Positions 17,094 through 25,608 of a stretch of DNA of 64,000 nucleotides are shown piece by piece; position 1 is the first letter of the stretch, and every line of letters begins with the position of its first letter. Source of the DNA: Methanolinea sp. (GTDB taxonomy: Archaea > Halobacteriota > Methanomicrobia > Methanomicrobiales > Methanospirillaceae); contig JALOPW010000003.1 of NCBI GenBank assembly GCA_025453675.1, positions 30,068 through 94,067 of the forward strand, given 5' to 3'. The translations under genes and the position numbers were made by a program. The notes beneath the pieces are model-generated. The model was not told where the DNA came from, ran no database searches, and was given only the letters and a program-made list of their open reading frames with translations.

Positions 17094-17540
17094 ATGCAAA
17101 GGGCAGGATATCTCAGCCGGGATGGAAAGAAAGTCCTTGATGCGGACGGAATTCCACGGGAGATTCTTGATCTTCATATCTATGGAGCGCGGCTCTGCAT
17201 ACTCATCGATGACCTCATACACTCTATTCAGAAGGGGACCTCTGCCAGTGTGGAGAGGGTCAAGCAGAACTGGATGGAATATCTTGGTGGACAGGCGGGG
17301 AAGGCACGGGTTTCCCGATCAGGAAAGGCCCTCAACATTGAACTGGTGAACGGTGACCGGTACACCCTCTCGCTTGATTCGCTGCGGGAGGTTCTCGGGT
17401 ACAGGGAACGTGTTGCCCGGATCATGGAACTTCCCCCCACATTGCAACAGGAGGGAGCCAGGGATCGCCTCATCACCGATTACTGCCTGCCACTCCCGCC
17501 TTTCTGCTCCTCAGAGACTGCGGACAGGATGGCAGCCTGA
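17094..17540 (+). CDS. Unrecognised small protein downstream of the nitrogenase-like genes
   Basis: About 148 residues; I do not recognise the family. The start at 17094 was chosen because GAGGTG lies seven bases upstream and a TATA box about 45 bases upstream; the frame is open back to a GTG at 16992. No membrane segment, signal peptide or cysteine motif is seen (one Cys in RLCILIDD, one near the end). The N-terminal half looks alpha-helical (REILDLHIYGARLCILIDDL). The C-terminal half contains VNGDRYTLSLDSLREVLGYR, a strand-then-helix pattern. It could be an accessory factor for the nitrogenase-like enzyme, on position alone. Confidence 0.6.
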   Translation: MQRAGYLSRDGKKVLDADGIPREILDLHIYGARLCILIDDLIHSIQKGTSASVERVKQNWMEYLGGQAGKARVSRSGKALNIELVNGDRYTLSLDSLREVLGYRERVARIMELPPTLQQEGARDRLITDYCLPLPPFCSSETADRMAA

Positions 17541-17808
17541 GCGGCAACTGGGGTGAGATGGAAACCGCCTCGCCTCATGCGTGCAGGGATTTAGAAATAC
17601 CGGGACGTCTCTGCCTCTCTGTCCGGGGTTGGGCACCATTTCTCCACATTCCTGTTGCGAGGATAATCTGCGGACAGGGGAAGTAAGGGTAATTGAAGGG
17701 GGAGGTTCCCCGCACTGGACCCCATAGCAATGAGAAGTCAGCCACGATGACGTGGCAAAACCCAGGGGACAGAAAAAAGGACTGGAGAGGGTATCCCTCG
17801 CCGGTCCT

Positions 17809-18924
17809 CTACTGCCGCCTGATCAACGCGGCAACATAGTCTCCCACGTCAGAGGTCCGGGCGGAACCTCCCATGTCCCTGGTCACCACACCGTCGAGGA
17901 TTGACTGGCCGAGTGCCTTCAGGACTCCTTCGGCCGCCTCGTACTCCCCAAGATGATCGAGGAGCATGGAACCGGCCCAGACAGTAGCCATGGGGTTGGC
18001 TACCCCCTGGCCTTTATATTTGGGTGCGGACCCATGAATGGGTTCAAACATAGATGTTCCCGTGGGATTGATATTCCCTCCCGGTGCCAGCCCCATCCCC
18101 CCCTGGATCATGGCACCCAGGTCGGTGATGATATCCCCGAACATGTTGGGGGTGACCACCACATCAAACCACTCGGGGTTCTTCACGAACCACATGGTGA
18201 CGGCATCCACGAAATTGAACTCCGTGGTGATGTCCGGGTAACTGGCTGTCACTTCTGAGAATACCTCCCTCCAGAGCCCATACACATCGGAGAGTACGTT
18301 TGCCTTGTCCACGGAGGTGAGTTTCTTCCTTCTCCTCTCTGCCTGTTCGCAGGCGAACCTGATCACCCTGCGGGAACCCTCACGGGTGATAATCCCTATC
18401 TGGTACGCGATCTCCTCGGCATCGCTCTCCACGTCAAGCCCGAACCTGACACTGTACAGTTCCCTCTGTACCTCGAGCGTGGCCTTCTGCGATCCCCGGA
18501 AACGTCCACCCATGCCGACATAAAAATCCTCGGTATTCTCTCTTACCACGACGAAATCGATATCCGCGGGCTTTTTCCCGGCAAGGGGTGTGGTGACCCC
18601 TTCCAGCAGCCGGATGGGGCGCAGGTTGATATACTGGTCGAAATGAAAACGGAGGGCAAGGAGGATTCCTTTTTCCAGGATCCCCGGTTGAACCCGTTCG
18701 TCCCCTATTGCCCCGAAGTAAATCGCTCTGAACCGGGAGAGTTCCAATTTATCATCCTCGGTCAGCAGTTCTCCGGTTGAAAGGTAGCGGTCTGCACCGA
18801 GTTCAAATTCTTCCCATCCAAGAGAGAACCCGAACCGATCTCCCGCCGCATCCAGGACTTTTGTTCCTTCCCTGATGATCTCGGGACCGATCCCGTCCCC
18901 CCCTATGACTGCGACCCGGTGCAT
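17809..18924 (-). CDS. 3-isopropylmalate / homoisocitrate dehydrogenase family enzyme
   Basis: A 371-residue beta-decarboxylating dehydrogenase. GGDGIGPEI at residues 8-16 and [15 protein letters not shown] (about residue 125) are family motifs. The metal-binding DxxxD region is in [17 protein letters not shown], and [16 protein letters not shown] near the C-terminus is the NAD-binding stretch. It oxidises a 2-hydroxyacid and releases CO2. Archaeal members are either LeuB (leucine) or AksF (homoisocitrate and longer chains for coenzyme B), and the sequence alone does not decide. The gene overlaps the small hydratase subunit by 22 bases and forms an operon with both hydratase subunits. Confidence 0.85.
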   Translation of the reverse strand: MHRVAVIGGDGIGPEIIREGTKVLDAAGDRFGFSLGWEEFELGADRYLSTGELLTEDDKLELSRFRAIYFGAIGDERVQPGILEKGILLALRFHFDQYINLRPIRLLEGVTTPLAGKKPADIDFVVVRENTEDFYVGMGGRFRGSQKATLEVQRELYSVRFGLDVESDAEEIAYQIGIITREGSRRVIRFACEQAERRRKKLTSVDKANVLSDVYGLWREVFSEVTASYPDITTEFNFVDAVTMWFVKNPEWFDVVVTPNMFGDIITDLGAMIQGGMGLAPGGNINPTGTSMFEPIHGSAPKYKGQGVANPMATVWAGSMLLDHLGEYEAAEGVLKALGQSILDGVVTRDMGGSARTSDVGDYVAALIRRQ

Positions 18925-19400
18925 GTCTTCACCTCCGAGAGATTTCGTGCATATTCCACCAGGCCGTCTGCATCCACTATCTCCTGCAGGAATGCCGGCA
19001 CCGGCTCGACATCATACCTCTTGCCCCCCGATTCAATATACCCGTCCTTTGTGTTCACGACGAGTTCAGACCCGTCACTGATCTTGTCTGCGTCATTGCA
19101 CACGAGGGGAAGTAGGCCCACATTGATGGCATTCCGGTAAAAGATCCGGGCAAATGACCTGGCTACTATTATCCGCACCCCCGCCCCGGAGAGGGCGAGG
19201 GGCGCGTGCTCGCGGGATGATCCGCACCCGAAATTCCGGCCGGCAACGATAATATCCCCCTCACATACATCCCTGGCAAACTCGTTCCTCGTGCCCTCGA
19301 ATGCATGGGACGCCAGCGTGCGGGGGTCATAGATGACCAGGTATCTCCCTGGGATGATAGCATCGGTATCGATATTGTCTCCAAACTTCCATGTCCTCAT
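18903..19400 (-). CDS. 3-isopropylmalate dehydratase / homoaconitase small subunit
   Basis: About 165 residues from [13 protein letters not shown]. The start at 19400 was chosen for the Shine-Dalgarno GGGAGGTG just upstream; the longer open frame runs into the large-subunit gene. The substrate-recognition loop after the first strand reads GRYLVIYDP, which differs among isopropylmalate, citramalate and homoaconitate enzymes. [14 protein letters not shown] is the conserved swivelling-domain motif. With the large subunit it isomerises the hydroxyacid via dehydration and hydration. It serves either leucine/isoleucine synthesis or the coenzyme B side chain. Confidence 0.85.
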   Translation of the reverse strand: MRTWKFGDNIDTDAIIPGRYLVIYDPRTLASHAFEGTRNEFARDVCEGDIIVAGRNFGCGSSREHAPLALSGAGVRIIVARSFARIFYRNAINVGLLPLVCNDADKISDGSELVVNTKDGYIESGGKRYDVEPVPAFLQEIVDADGLVEYARNLSEVKTCTGSQS

Positions 19401-19402
19401 CT

Positions 19403-20653
19403 TCACACCTCCCTTGGGTCTGTGATCTCTCCACGGACCGCACTTGCCGCAGCGGTGGCCGGTGAGCAGAGGTAGACCATTGACTCGGCGCTCCCCTGAC
19501 GTCCCCGGAAATTGCGGTTGGAGGTCGAGAGTGAGACCTCTCCCGGAGCCAGAAGTCCGAAGGCCCCTCCCATGCACGGCCCGCAGCAGGGAGCCTCGAC
19601 GAGGGCCCCTGCGGCCACGAATTGCTCGATAAGTCCGGCCCGCAGGGCTTTTAAGTATTCAATCCGGGAAGCGGGTATCACCAGCACCCGGACCGAATCA
19701 TGGAAAGACCGGTTGCCAAGGACCTCTGCAGCCTCGCGGAGGTCCTCGAACCTGCCATTGGTACATGAGCCGATGAAGACCTGGTCGATCTTTGTCCCCG
19801 CGACCTTTGCCACGTCCACGACAAGGTCCACATTGTGGGGTAATGCTACCTTCGGGGAGAGGTGGCCCGCGTCAAACTGGTGCAGGGAGGTGAATCTGGC
19901 GTCAGGGTCACTTGTAAGAGAGAATGGGTTTACTGCCCGCCTGGCCCGCAGGTACTCCCAGGTGATCCCGTCTGGCGGGACGATGCCCGCTTTTGCGCCC
20001 ATCTCTACGGCCATGTTGCAACACGTCATCCTGCCGGCCATGTCCATACCCTCCATCGTACTTCCCGCAAACTCGAGTGCCTGGTAATTGGCCCCGTCTG
20101 CCCTTATCTCCCCTGCTATTGCCAGAATAAGGTCTTTTGGCCCGACCCTCGGGCTGAACGCGCCATTGACCTCAACCCGGATGGTCATAGGGACCCGGAA
20201 ATACAAGGCCCCGAACTTGAGGACAAAACCCATGTCTGTGGAGCCAATGCCGGTGGAAAACGCTCCCGCCGCACCATACATGCAGGTATGGGAATCGGCT
20301 CCGACCACGATTTCACCGGGCCCTGCCCTCCCTCTCTCCATCACCACCTGGTGGCATATCCCTTCCTTGATGTCCAGGTTGTGGATATTTTGTTCGGCTG
20401 CGAATTTTCTCAGGAATACATGGTTCTCAGCTGCGGGAAGAGAATCTGCGGGGATCTGGTGATCAAAGAGGAGCACTACCTTTTCCGGATCAAATACTCT
20501 TGTTCCACCCATCTCGCGAAATTTCTGGACTGCCAGCGGTCCGGTGATGTCATGGATCATGGCGGTGTCTACGGGTGCCATGATCACATCACCTGCCCTG
20601 ACTGGGTGTCCGCATCTCCTTGAGAATATCTTCTCGACAAGCGTTGCTGCCAT
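19403..20653 (-). CDS. 3-isopropylmalate dehydratase / homoaconitase large subunit
   Basis: About 416 residues from MAATLVEKIF. The start at 20653 is preferred over 20683 because GGTGA lies seven bases before it and the length then matches archaeal LeuC/HacA. The [4Fe-4S] cluster ligands are visible in IGSCTNGRFEDL and in the pair APCCGPCMGG. GADSHTCMYGAAGAFSTGIG is also typical. It forms a heterodimer or heterotetramer with the small subunit, whose gene starts two bases after this stop. The operon order is large subunit, small subunit, dehydrogenase. Leucine versus coenzyme B (AksD) use is undecided. Confidence 0.87.
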   Translation of the reverse strand: MAATLVEKIFSRRCGHPVRAGDVIMAPVDTAMIHDITGPLAVQKFREMGGTRVFDPEKVVLLFDHQIPADSLPAAENHVFLRKFAAEQNIHNLDIKEGICHQVVMERGRAGPGEIVVGADSHTCMYGAAGAFSTGIGSTDMGFVLKFGALYFRVPMTIRVEVNGAFSPRVGPKDLILAIAGEIRADGANYQALEFAGSTMEGMDMAGRMTCCNMAVEMGAKAGIVPPDGITWEYLRARRAVNPFSLTSDPDARFTSLHQFDAGHLSPKVALPHNVDLVVDVAKVAGTKIDQVFIGSCTNGRFEDLREAAEVLGNRSFHDSVRVLVIPASRIEYLKALRAGLIEQFVAAGALVEAPCCGPCMGGAFGLLAPGEVSLSTSNRNFRGRQGSAESMVYLCSPATAAASAVRGEITDPREV

Positions 20654-20823
20654 GTAAGGTTCACCAATGTATGCTCCCTCCATGTTCTTCTATTTTGGGG
20701 ATATATTGGTTGAAAAGGGCAGCCGGACCCGCATATAAGGGGAGTGAAATCCGATGGGTGCAGCTTTTTTCGTATTCAAAGAAAAGTATTTGAATTTTCA
20801 GGCGGAAAGTGGAGTTGATGTCA

Positions 20824-21555
20824 ATGTCGCGTTCACAAATACCCCTCATCGCTCTCATTCTCCTGCTGGGAGTCGCACTCCTGGCAACGGGTGTATCCGC
20901 TGCAGAAAATAGTGACAGGGTTATCTCCACTTCTGCGACCGCCGAGATGATGGTGACACCTGACCGGGCCCAGGTTACGGTCTCTGTCCAGACAGAGAAT
21001 GCCGATGTAAAGGTTGCCCAGGCTGAGAATGCAAGGATGATGGATGCTGTGGTAAATGCACTTGAATCGGCCGGGATCGCCCGTGCCGACATGAAGACCA
21101 CCGGTTATTCCATTTATCCCGTGTATGATGATTCAAATTCTCTCTTCAGGCAGAAGGTAAAGTATTATCGCGTCACCAACAGCCTCCAGGTGACCGCCCG
21201 TGATGTCTCGCGGACCGGGGAGATTATTGATATCGCTGTCGGCGCAGGGGCAAACCAGGTCGATACCATCATGTTCATGGTGAGCGAGGAACTGGAACAG
21301 ACCATCAGGGCAGATGTGCTCTCGAAAGCGGTGAAGAAGGCACGTGCCGACGCTGATGTGGTTGCCGGGGCGGCAGGAGTTACGATCTCCGGTGTGAAGG
21401 AGATCTCGGTGGGCAGCTACTACCCCCCCGTGCTTTACGAGAATGCCAGGGTGGGTGCTGCTGACATGAAGGGTGCATCGGCAGTCCCGACCCCCGTGGA
21501 GCCCGGGCAGGTAAAGATCACAGCCCAGGTCACGGCTACATATCTCATCAATTGA
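20824..21555 (+). CDS. SIMPL-domain (DUF541) secreted protein
   Basis: About 243 residues. An N-terminal signal peptide (hydrophobic stretch LIALILLLGVALLATGVSA) is followed by one SIMPL/DUF541 domain. Typical features are VISTSATAEMMVTPDRAQV, the KTTGYSIYPVYDD segment and a C-terminal VKITAQVTATYLI strand. Bacterial relatives are periplasmic proteins linked to stress tolerance, and the archaeal role is unknown. The start is uncertain between GTG 20809, ATG 20818 and ATG 20824. The last is best spaced from GGAG. It stands alone, divergent from the leuC-type gene. Confidence 0.85.
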   Translation: MSRSQIPLIALILLLGVALLATGVSAAENSDRVISTSATAEMMVTPDRAQVTVSVQTENADVKVAQAENARMMDAVVNALESAGIARADMKTTGYSIYPVYDDSNSLFRQKVKYYRVTNSLQVTARDVSRTGEIIDIAVGAGANQVDTIMFMVSEELEQTIRADVLSKAVKKARADADVVAGAAGVTISGVKEISVGSYYPPVLYENARVGAADMKGASAVPTPVEPGQVKITAQVTATYLIN

Positions 21556-21887
21556 GGTATCTCCTCAATTGAGGCATCCCCCCAATTTTTCATTTGGACC
21601 CATATTGTGAAACAAAGCCACGTGTAAGAATGATAGGCGCCATTTTGGTTTCTGTCGCATTCTAAAAAACAATTAAGTGATATATCCCATCAGAGCACAT
21701 CCTTTCACCGGGCGCAGTGCCCGGTCACCCTTCCCCCCAGAAAGCCGTTTCCAGAAGACCTGGCTGGTGAAAAGAGCAGGTCTATCTTCGAATTTCCAAT
21801 AGGATATATATTTTTCCGGCATTCCCATGTGTCATTGCCAATCTTTTAATTCCTGCTCTCTCCCACATATATACGAAGGACAGGTAA
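21556..21887. other. Intergenic region before nusA
   Basis: Just after the SIMPL stop the segment CAATTGAGG occurs twice; the second copy lies in the palindrome CCTCAATTGAGG. This is followed by C- and T-runs, a possible transcript end. Near the right end an AT-rich stretch (CATATATACGAAGG, about 21866) is a likely TATA box for nusA. No other gene was recognised in the roughly 330 bases. Confidence 0.4.
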
Positions 21888-22340
21888 ATGGAACGTACAA
21901 TAGGGTTCAAGGAACGGCGATATATAGAGGAATTACGCATCCTGACCAGGGCCACCGCACTGGATTGCATTATTGACGAGCGATTCGAGCGGGTTATCTA
22001 TGTCATCAGGCAGGGAGATATGGGGCTTGCGATTGGAAAGAAGGGGGAGAACATTCGCAGGCTCCAGAATGTGCTGGGAAAAAAGGTGGAGATGGTCGAA
22101 TATGCCGAGGATGTCAGGCAGTTCATCTCCAATATGTTCAAACCTGCAGAAGTGACAGGAATCGAGGATGCAGAAACCGCAGGGATCTTGAACATCATGG
22201 TAAAACAGAAGGGCGATCTCGGTCTGGCGATTGGAAAAGGTGGTGCCACTATCGAGAAGGCAAGGATACTGTTACGCAGGTATCAGGGTTTTGAGATCGG
22301 GGATGTCATAGTGGAGGGAAAGACCATTGACCCGGTATGA
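21888..22340 (+). CDS. nusA: Archaeal NusA-like transcription factor (two KH domains)
   Basis: A 150-residue protein with two KH domains and none of the bacterial S1 or N-terminal domains, as usual for archaeal NusA. The GXXG-type loops are GLAIGKKGENIRRL (about residue 46) and GLAIGKGGATIEKA (about residue 112). It binds RNA and is thought to act in transcription termination or antitermination. In most archaea nusA lies in the RNA polymerase/S12 operon. Here it is separated and followed by hisE with a 14-base overlap. A TATA-like stretch lies just upstream of the ATG. Confidence 0.9.
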   Translation: MERTIGFKERRYIEELRILTRATALDCIIDERFERVIYVIRQGDMGLAIGKKGENIRRLQNVLGKKVEMVEYAEDVRQFISNMFKPAEVTGIEDAETAGILNIMVKQKGDLGLAIGKGGATIEKARILLRRYQGFEIGDVIVEGKTIDPV

Positions 22341-22620
22341 GGTGCTTGCGGAACTCTGGGATGTCATAAGTGACCGGGTACGAGATCCAAAAGAGGCTTC
22401 CTACATTGCCTCGCTTCTGCGAGATCCCAAGGGCATTGATCGCGTCCTCGAGAAAGTGGGTGAAGAGGCCACTGAGTATATTCTGGCCGTCAAGAATGGC
22501 CGCGAACGAGAGATCATCATGGAGGCGGCCGATCTCCAGTTCCATCTGCTCGTCAGCCTGAAAGCAGCAGGTCTCGAGTTCTCTGAAGTGCTCAGAGAAC
22601 TGGAGTCGAGGAGGAGATAG
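22327..22620 (+). CDS. hisE: HisE, phosphoribosyl-ATP pyrophosphatase
   Basis: A 97-residue all-alpha MazG-like pyrophosphatase. The metal site is in VLEKVGEEATEYILAVKNG and IIMEAADLQFHLLV, the standard HisE ExxE and D motifs. It removes pyrophosphate from phosphoribosyl-ATP in the second step of histidine synthesis. The start is a TTG at 22327 inside the end of nusA, giving a 14-base overlap and suggesting translational coupling. No other his gene is near, so its expression is tied to nusA. Confidence 0.88.
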   Translation: MTRYEVLAELWDVISDRVRDPKEASYIASLLRDPKGIDRVLEKVGEEATEYILAVKNGREREIIMEAADLQFHLLVSLKAAGLEFSEVLRELESRRR

Positions 22621-23076
22621 TCATCCCGTCAGGTAGGTATCCAGGTCCTCCAATCCGGCAATCTCTGAGAAGCTGACAGAGCAATCTGCTGCCACACCCG
22701 GATCTATCAGGAGGGCTGCTCCACACCTGAGGGAGAGTGCGATGCCGTCGCTGGGGCGGCAGTCCATGCTCATCTGTTGGTGGTCCCTGACCAGGATTAA
22801 CCGGGCATAGTAAATTCCATCCTCGAGCGAATCGATGACCAGCTCCTTGAGCACGATGTGAAAAGACCTCATGAATTCCACGAAGAGATCGTGGGTGAGT
22901 GGCCTGGGAGGGATTTCCTGTTTCAGCGCATTGCGGATGGATATTGCCTCCCAGAGCCCGATGTAGATAGGCATGCAGGTCTCCTCACCCTCAAGGGAGA
23001 GGATAACTGCCGGGGACGCCCCGAGCGGCCCTACTGCCATAAATACCCCTTTCACAGAGCACCGCACAGGATCCAT
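22621..23076 (-). CDS. Bifunctional nuclease domain (DUF151/BFN) protein
   Basis: A 151-residue protein of the DUF151/BFN family. The conserved segment CRPSDGIALSLRCGAALLID (about residues 107-126) is diagnostic. It is preceded by PIYIGLWEAISIRNAL and the RPLTHDLFVEFM segment. Plant and bacterial relatives have been described as nucleases, but the archaeal function is unproven. It is convergent with hisE (the stop codons abut) and downstream of the flippase-like gene on the same strand. Confidence 0.85.
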   Translation of the reverse strand: MDPVRCSVKGVFMAVGPLGASPAVILSLEGEETCMPIYIGLWEAISIRNALKQEIPPRPLTHDLFVEFMRSFHIVLKELVIDSLEDGIYYARLILVRDHQQMSMDCRPSDGIALSLRCGAALLIDPGVAADCSVSFSEIAGLEDLDTYLTG

Positions 23077-23107
23077 GGGTCGCTACAATGGATTACCCGG
23101 GACGGAC

Positions 23108-24139
23108 TTAAGGTTTGTTCTGGCCTTCACCCGCAGCTTCCCTGCGTACGATGCGAAGGCTCCCCAGGAGGCCGAGGAGAATATTCGCATAAAAGAGGAT
23201 GCTCCTCCACAGGACCACCAGGATGCCTACCAGCGAAGTGGGGACAAAAATACTGTACATTGAGGTGAAGAGAATCTCGGCGATTCCTGACCCTCCCGGT
23301 GTCAGCGGGATCATCATGATGACTGCGATGATAAGCTGGATAATCAACGATTCCACCAGTATGGGAGGCTGGCCGAGGCCGATGAGTATGACAGAGACAA
23401 TAATCGCCTCCAGGAACCAGAAAATGGCGGTGCACACCAGTCCCAGGAACAGCCCGGTCTTCCCTTGCGTTATGAACATGGAGAGAGTACTGTGAAAATT
23501 GTCCACCTCTCTGTCGATCACCTGTTCGTACTTCTCAATCCTCGTCTTTCCCCGGATCCGGGCAATGGAATTTACAACCTTCAGGAGGAATTTTTTCAGG
23601 ATAAGGGGATTTTTTACGGAATAAAGGAAAATGAGGACGATTCCGGTGATCATTATCCATGATGCATACATAAAATAACTGTACACGGATCCAATCTGCT
23701 GCCATATGCTCCCCAGTACCAGCATAAAGAATGCTCCGCCCAGTCCGAGCACAAAGCCGTCAAGGATCCGTTCGGTGATCACAATGGCAGTGGCATCACC
23801 AACCCTGACCCCTGCTTTATAAAGTTCATGGACCCGAACCGGTTCTCCGCCCGCCTGCGATGGTGTGATAGCCGCGACCAGCAGGTTGGCAAAGACCAGG
23901 TTGAGGCAGTGGAAGAAAGATACCCTGTAACCCAGCCCCCAGCTCATCCATTTGATCCGCAGCGCCCAGAAACCAAGGGCAAGGATATGGATGAGGAGGG
24001 CCAGGATGAAAAATACAGGGTCTACCTCTCTCAAAAGGGAGAATGTGGTAGCATCTACGGTGAAGAACAGGATGATGACCAGGACTAGCAGGGAGAACCC
24101 AAGTGACAGCCAGAGCCAGCGCCTCTCATTCTTCTTCAT
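23108..24139 (-). CDS. Flippase-like membrane protein (UPF0104 / LPG synthase TM family)
   Basis: A 343-residue integral membrane protein with about eight hydrophobic segments and a basic start (MKKNERRWLWLSLGF). The family signature ITPSQAGGEPVRVHELYKAG near residue 94 and TPGGSGIAEILFTSM near the C-terminus match UPF0104/AglD-C-terminal-like proteins. Relatives include bacterial lysyl-phosphatidylglycerol synthase membrane domains and archaeal lipid or glycan transfer proteins. A role in moving or modifying lipid-linked sugars is possible but not shown. Confidence 0.8.
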   Translation of the reverse strand: MKKNERRWLWLSLGFSLLVLVIILFFTVDATTFSLLREVDPVFFILALLIHILALGFWALRIKWMSWGLGYRVSFFHCLNLVFANLLVAAITPSQAGGEPVRVHELYKAGVRVGDATAIVITERILDGFVLGLGGAFFMLVLGSIWQQIGSVYSYFMYASWIMITGIVLIFLYSVKNPLILKKFLLKVVNSIARIRGKTRIEKYEQVIDREVDNFHSTLSMFITQGKTGLFLGLVCTAIFWFLEAIIVSVILIGLGQPPILVESLIIQLIIAVIMMIPLTPGGSGIAEILFTSMYSIFVPTSLVGILVVLWRSILFYANILLGLLGSLRIVRREAAGEGQNKP

Positions 24140-24238
24140 GGTGAACTACTCTTTGAAAAAGGAGTATAAACGAAATATATAGGGTCTCGGCGGAGGATAT
24201 ACGTTTTGAATTGGGGATGCATATGACTGGTCTCTTTT

Positions 24239-24811
24239 CTATACCGCGAATATCTCCCGTGAACCGGTCACCCTGAGAAGGCCTGCCCGTATTCCCGCGT
24301 CGAGCCATGCATGGCTATAACTGAATGCTCCCAGGGCATTGGGCATTCTGCCGGAGGAGAGAAAGAAAATCCCATAGTTTCCCAAGACCCCTGATGCCAT
24401 GCAGAATCGATCCGCGGCATCATGCAGTCCCGTGTCTGTTTCAGGGGCCGGAGTAGCCGAGTTGAGTGCGGTAGAAAGAAGGCGGGCATACCTTTCCGTC
24501 TTTTCCCGTAACTTCTGGTCCAGATCAGCAGTGATGGATATGTGAGAGAAGATCCAGCCGTTGTCATGGCTCTGGGTGTCGATAAGACCAAGACTCATCC
24601 CGGCATCCAGCCAGCCAAGGGCATATGACCAGGATGCAAGGGCATTTACGGCATCCTGGCAGGAGAGGAAATGGTCTCCATCGTTGAGATATGAGATGGC
24701 CATCCCATGCAACTCACCTGCAATAGAAAAGAGGACGGTCCGTCGTGATATCGGTATTGTGAGGTGCTGGAGCCTGAACTTCAGTTCCTTCTTCCATACC
24801 CAAAGGGTCAT
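24239..24811 (-). CDS. DUF357 family protein with two related halves
   Basis: A 190-residue protein of the DUF357 family, found next to diphthamide genes in archaea. The sequence shows two related helical units: [20 protein letters not shown] with [10 protein letters not shown] (about residues 48-80) and [20 protein letters not shown] with [10 protein letters not shown] (about residues 149-179). This suggests an internal duplication. It begins four bases before the end of dph5 (ATGA overlap). The coupling hints at a link to diphthamide or translation, but no function is proven. Confidence 0.75.
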   Translation of the reverse strand: MTLWVWKKELKFRLQHLTIPISRRTVLFSIAGELHGMAISYLNDGDHFLSCQDAVNALASWSYALGWLDAGMSLGLIDTQSHDNGWIFSHISITADLDQKLREKTERYARLLSTALNSATPAPETDTGLHDAADRFCMASGVLGNYGIFFLSSGRMPNALGAFSYSHAWLDAGIRAGLLRVTGSREIFAV

Positions 24812-25557
24812 AATCCTCCGAATAATTCAAGGTACTCCTGTTCCATGACATGCAGGGGCCCGGGTACCACCAGGATGTGGAGGGGCGGTCCAAAATCTGC
24901 CTTGCACACTTTTTCCGCGGATCCTGCACACACCACGGGGTCCTGGGATCCGGCCCGTGCCACTCCCACAAAGAGGGGGATGGAGATCCCCGTTCTCTTT
25001 GCCAGGTCCTCGAGCAGGGTCACTGCTTCGGGGACGGTCATGCAACGATCTTCCTGGATATCGAGGTACACCAGGGTATGGAGCCCCTGTGAGAGGTTCT
25101 TCCCGATCACTTCGACGGGAGTGACCGGAGACCAGTTCTTCCTGGGAAAAGGGAGTGAACAGGATTTTCCAAACCGGTAATTCTGGAGGCCGGTCAGGCC
25201 GCACACGGCACTTGATATAGAGGCCCCATGGATAATTCCAGTCCGTATACCACGTAGTTTTGCACGGATGCGCAAATCTGCATGGGTGGTGGAGACCATG
25301 GGATCTCCTCCTGTGAGAAAGGCCACATCACCTGACATGGCAGGGTCAAGGATCAACTCGGGATGCTGCTCTACGTCCTCGCGGCCGAGGATCTGTATGG
25401 GTCGCCCGAAATATGTCGCCATTGTGCTCTCATTGGTGCCTTCCAGCCGGGAGGTGTACCCTTCCAGAAATACGTGGTCCGCATGTCGTATGTATTCCAG
25501 TCCGCGAACAGAGACATCCTTGTGGTCATAGAGGCCCAGGCCGATAAAGGTGAGCAT
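24808..25557 (-). CDS. dph5: Dph5, diphthine synthase
   Basis: A 249-residue SAM-dependent methyltransferase of the tetrapyrrole-methylase fold. [18 protein letters not shown] at the N-terminus, [16 protein letters not shown] (about residue 91) and [19 protein letters not shown] (about residue 113) are diphthine-synthase signatures. It trimethylates the modified histidine of elongation factor 2 in diphthamide formation. The gene overlaps the following DUF357 gene by four bases. Confidence 0.93.
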   Translation of the reverse strand: MLTFIGLGLYDHKDVSVRGLEYIRHADHVFLEGYTSRLEGTNESTMATYFGRPIQILGREDVEQHPELILDPAMSGDVAFLTGGDPMVSTTHADLRIRAKLRGIRTGIIHGASISSAVCGLTGLQNYRFGKSCSLPFPRKNWSPVTPVEVIGKNLSQGLHTLVYLDIQEDRCMTVPEAVTLLEDLAKRTGISIPLFVGVARAGSQDPVVCAGSAEKVCKADFGPPLHILVVPGPLHVMEQEYLELFGGL

Positions 25558-25608
25558 GTTTCTTTTTCAGTTCAGGAGTGAGTACACTGCATCCTTCTCT
25601 CTTCACCG

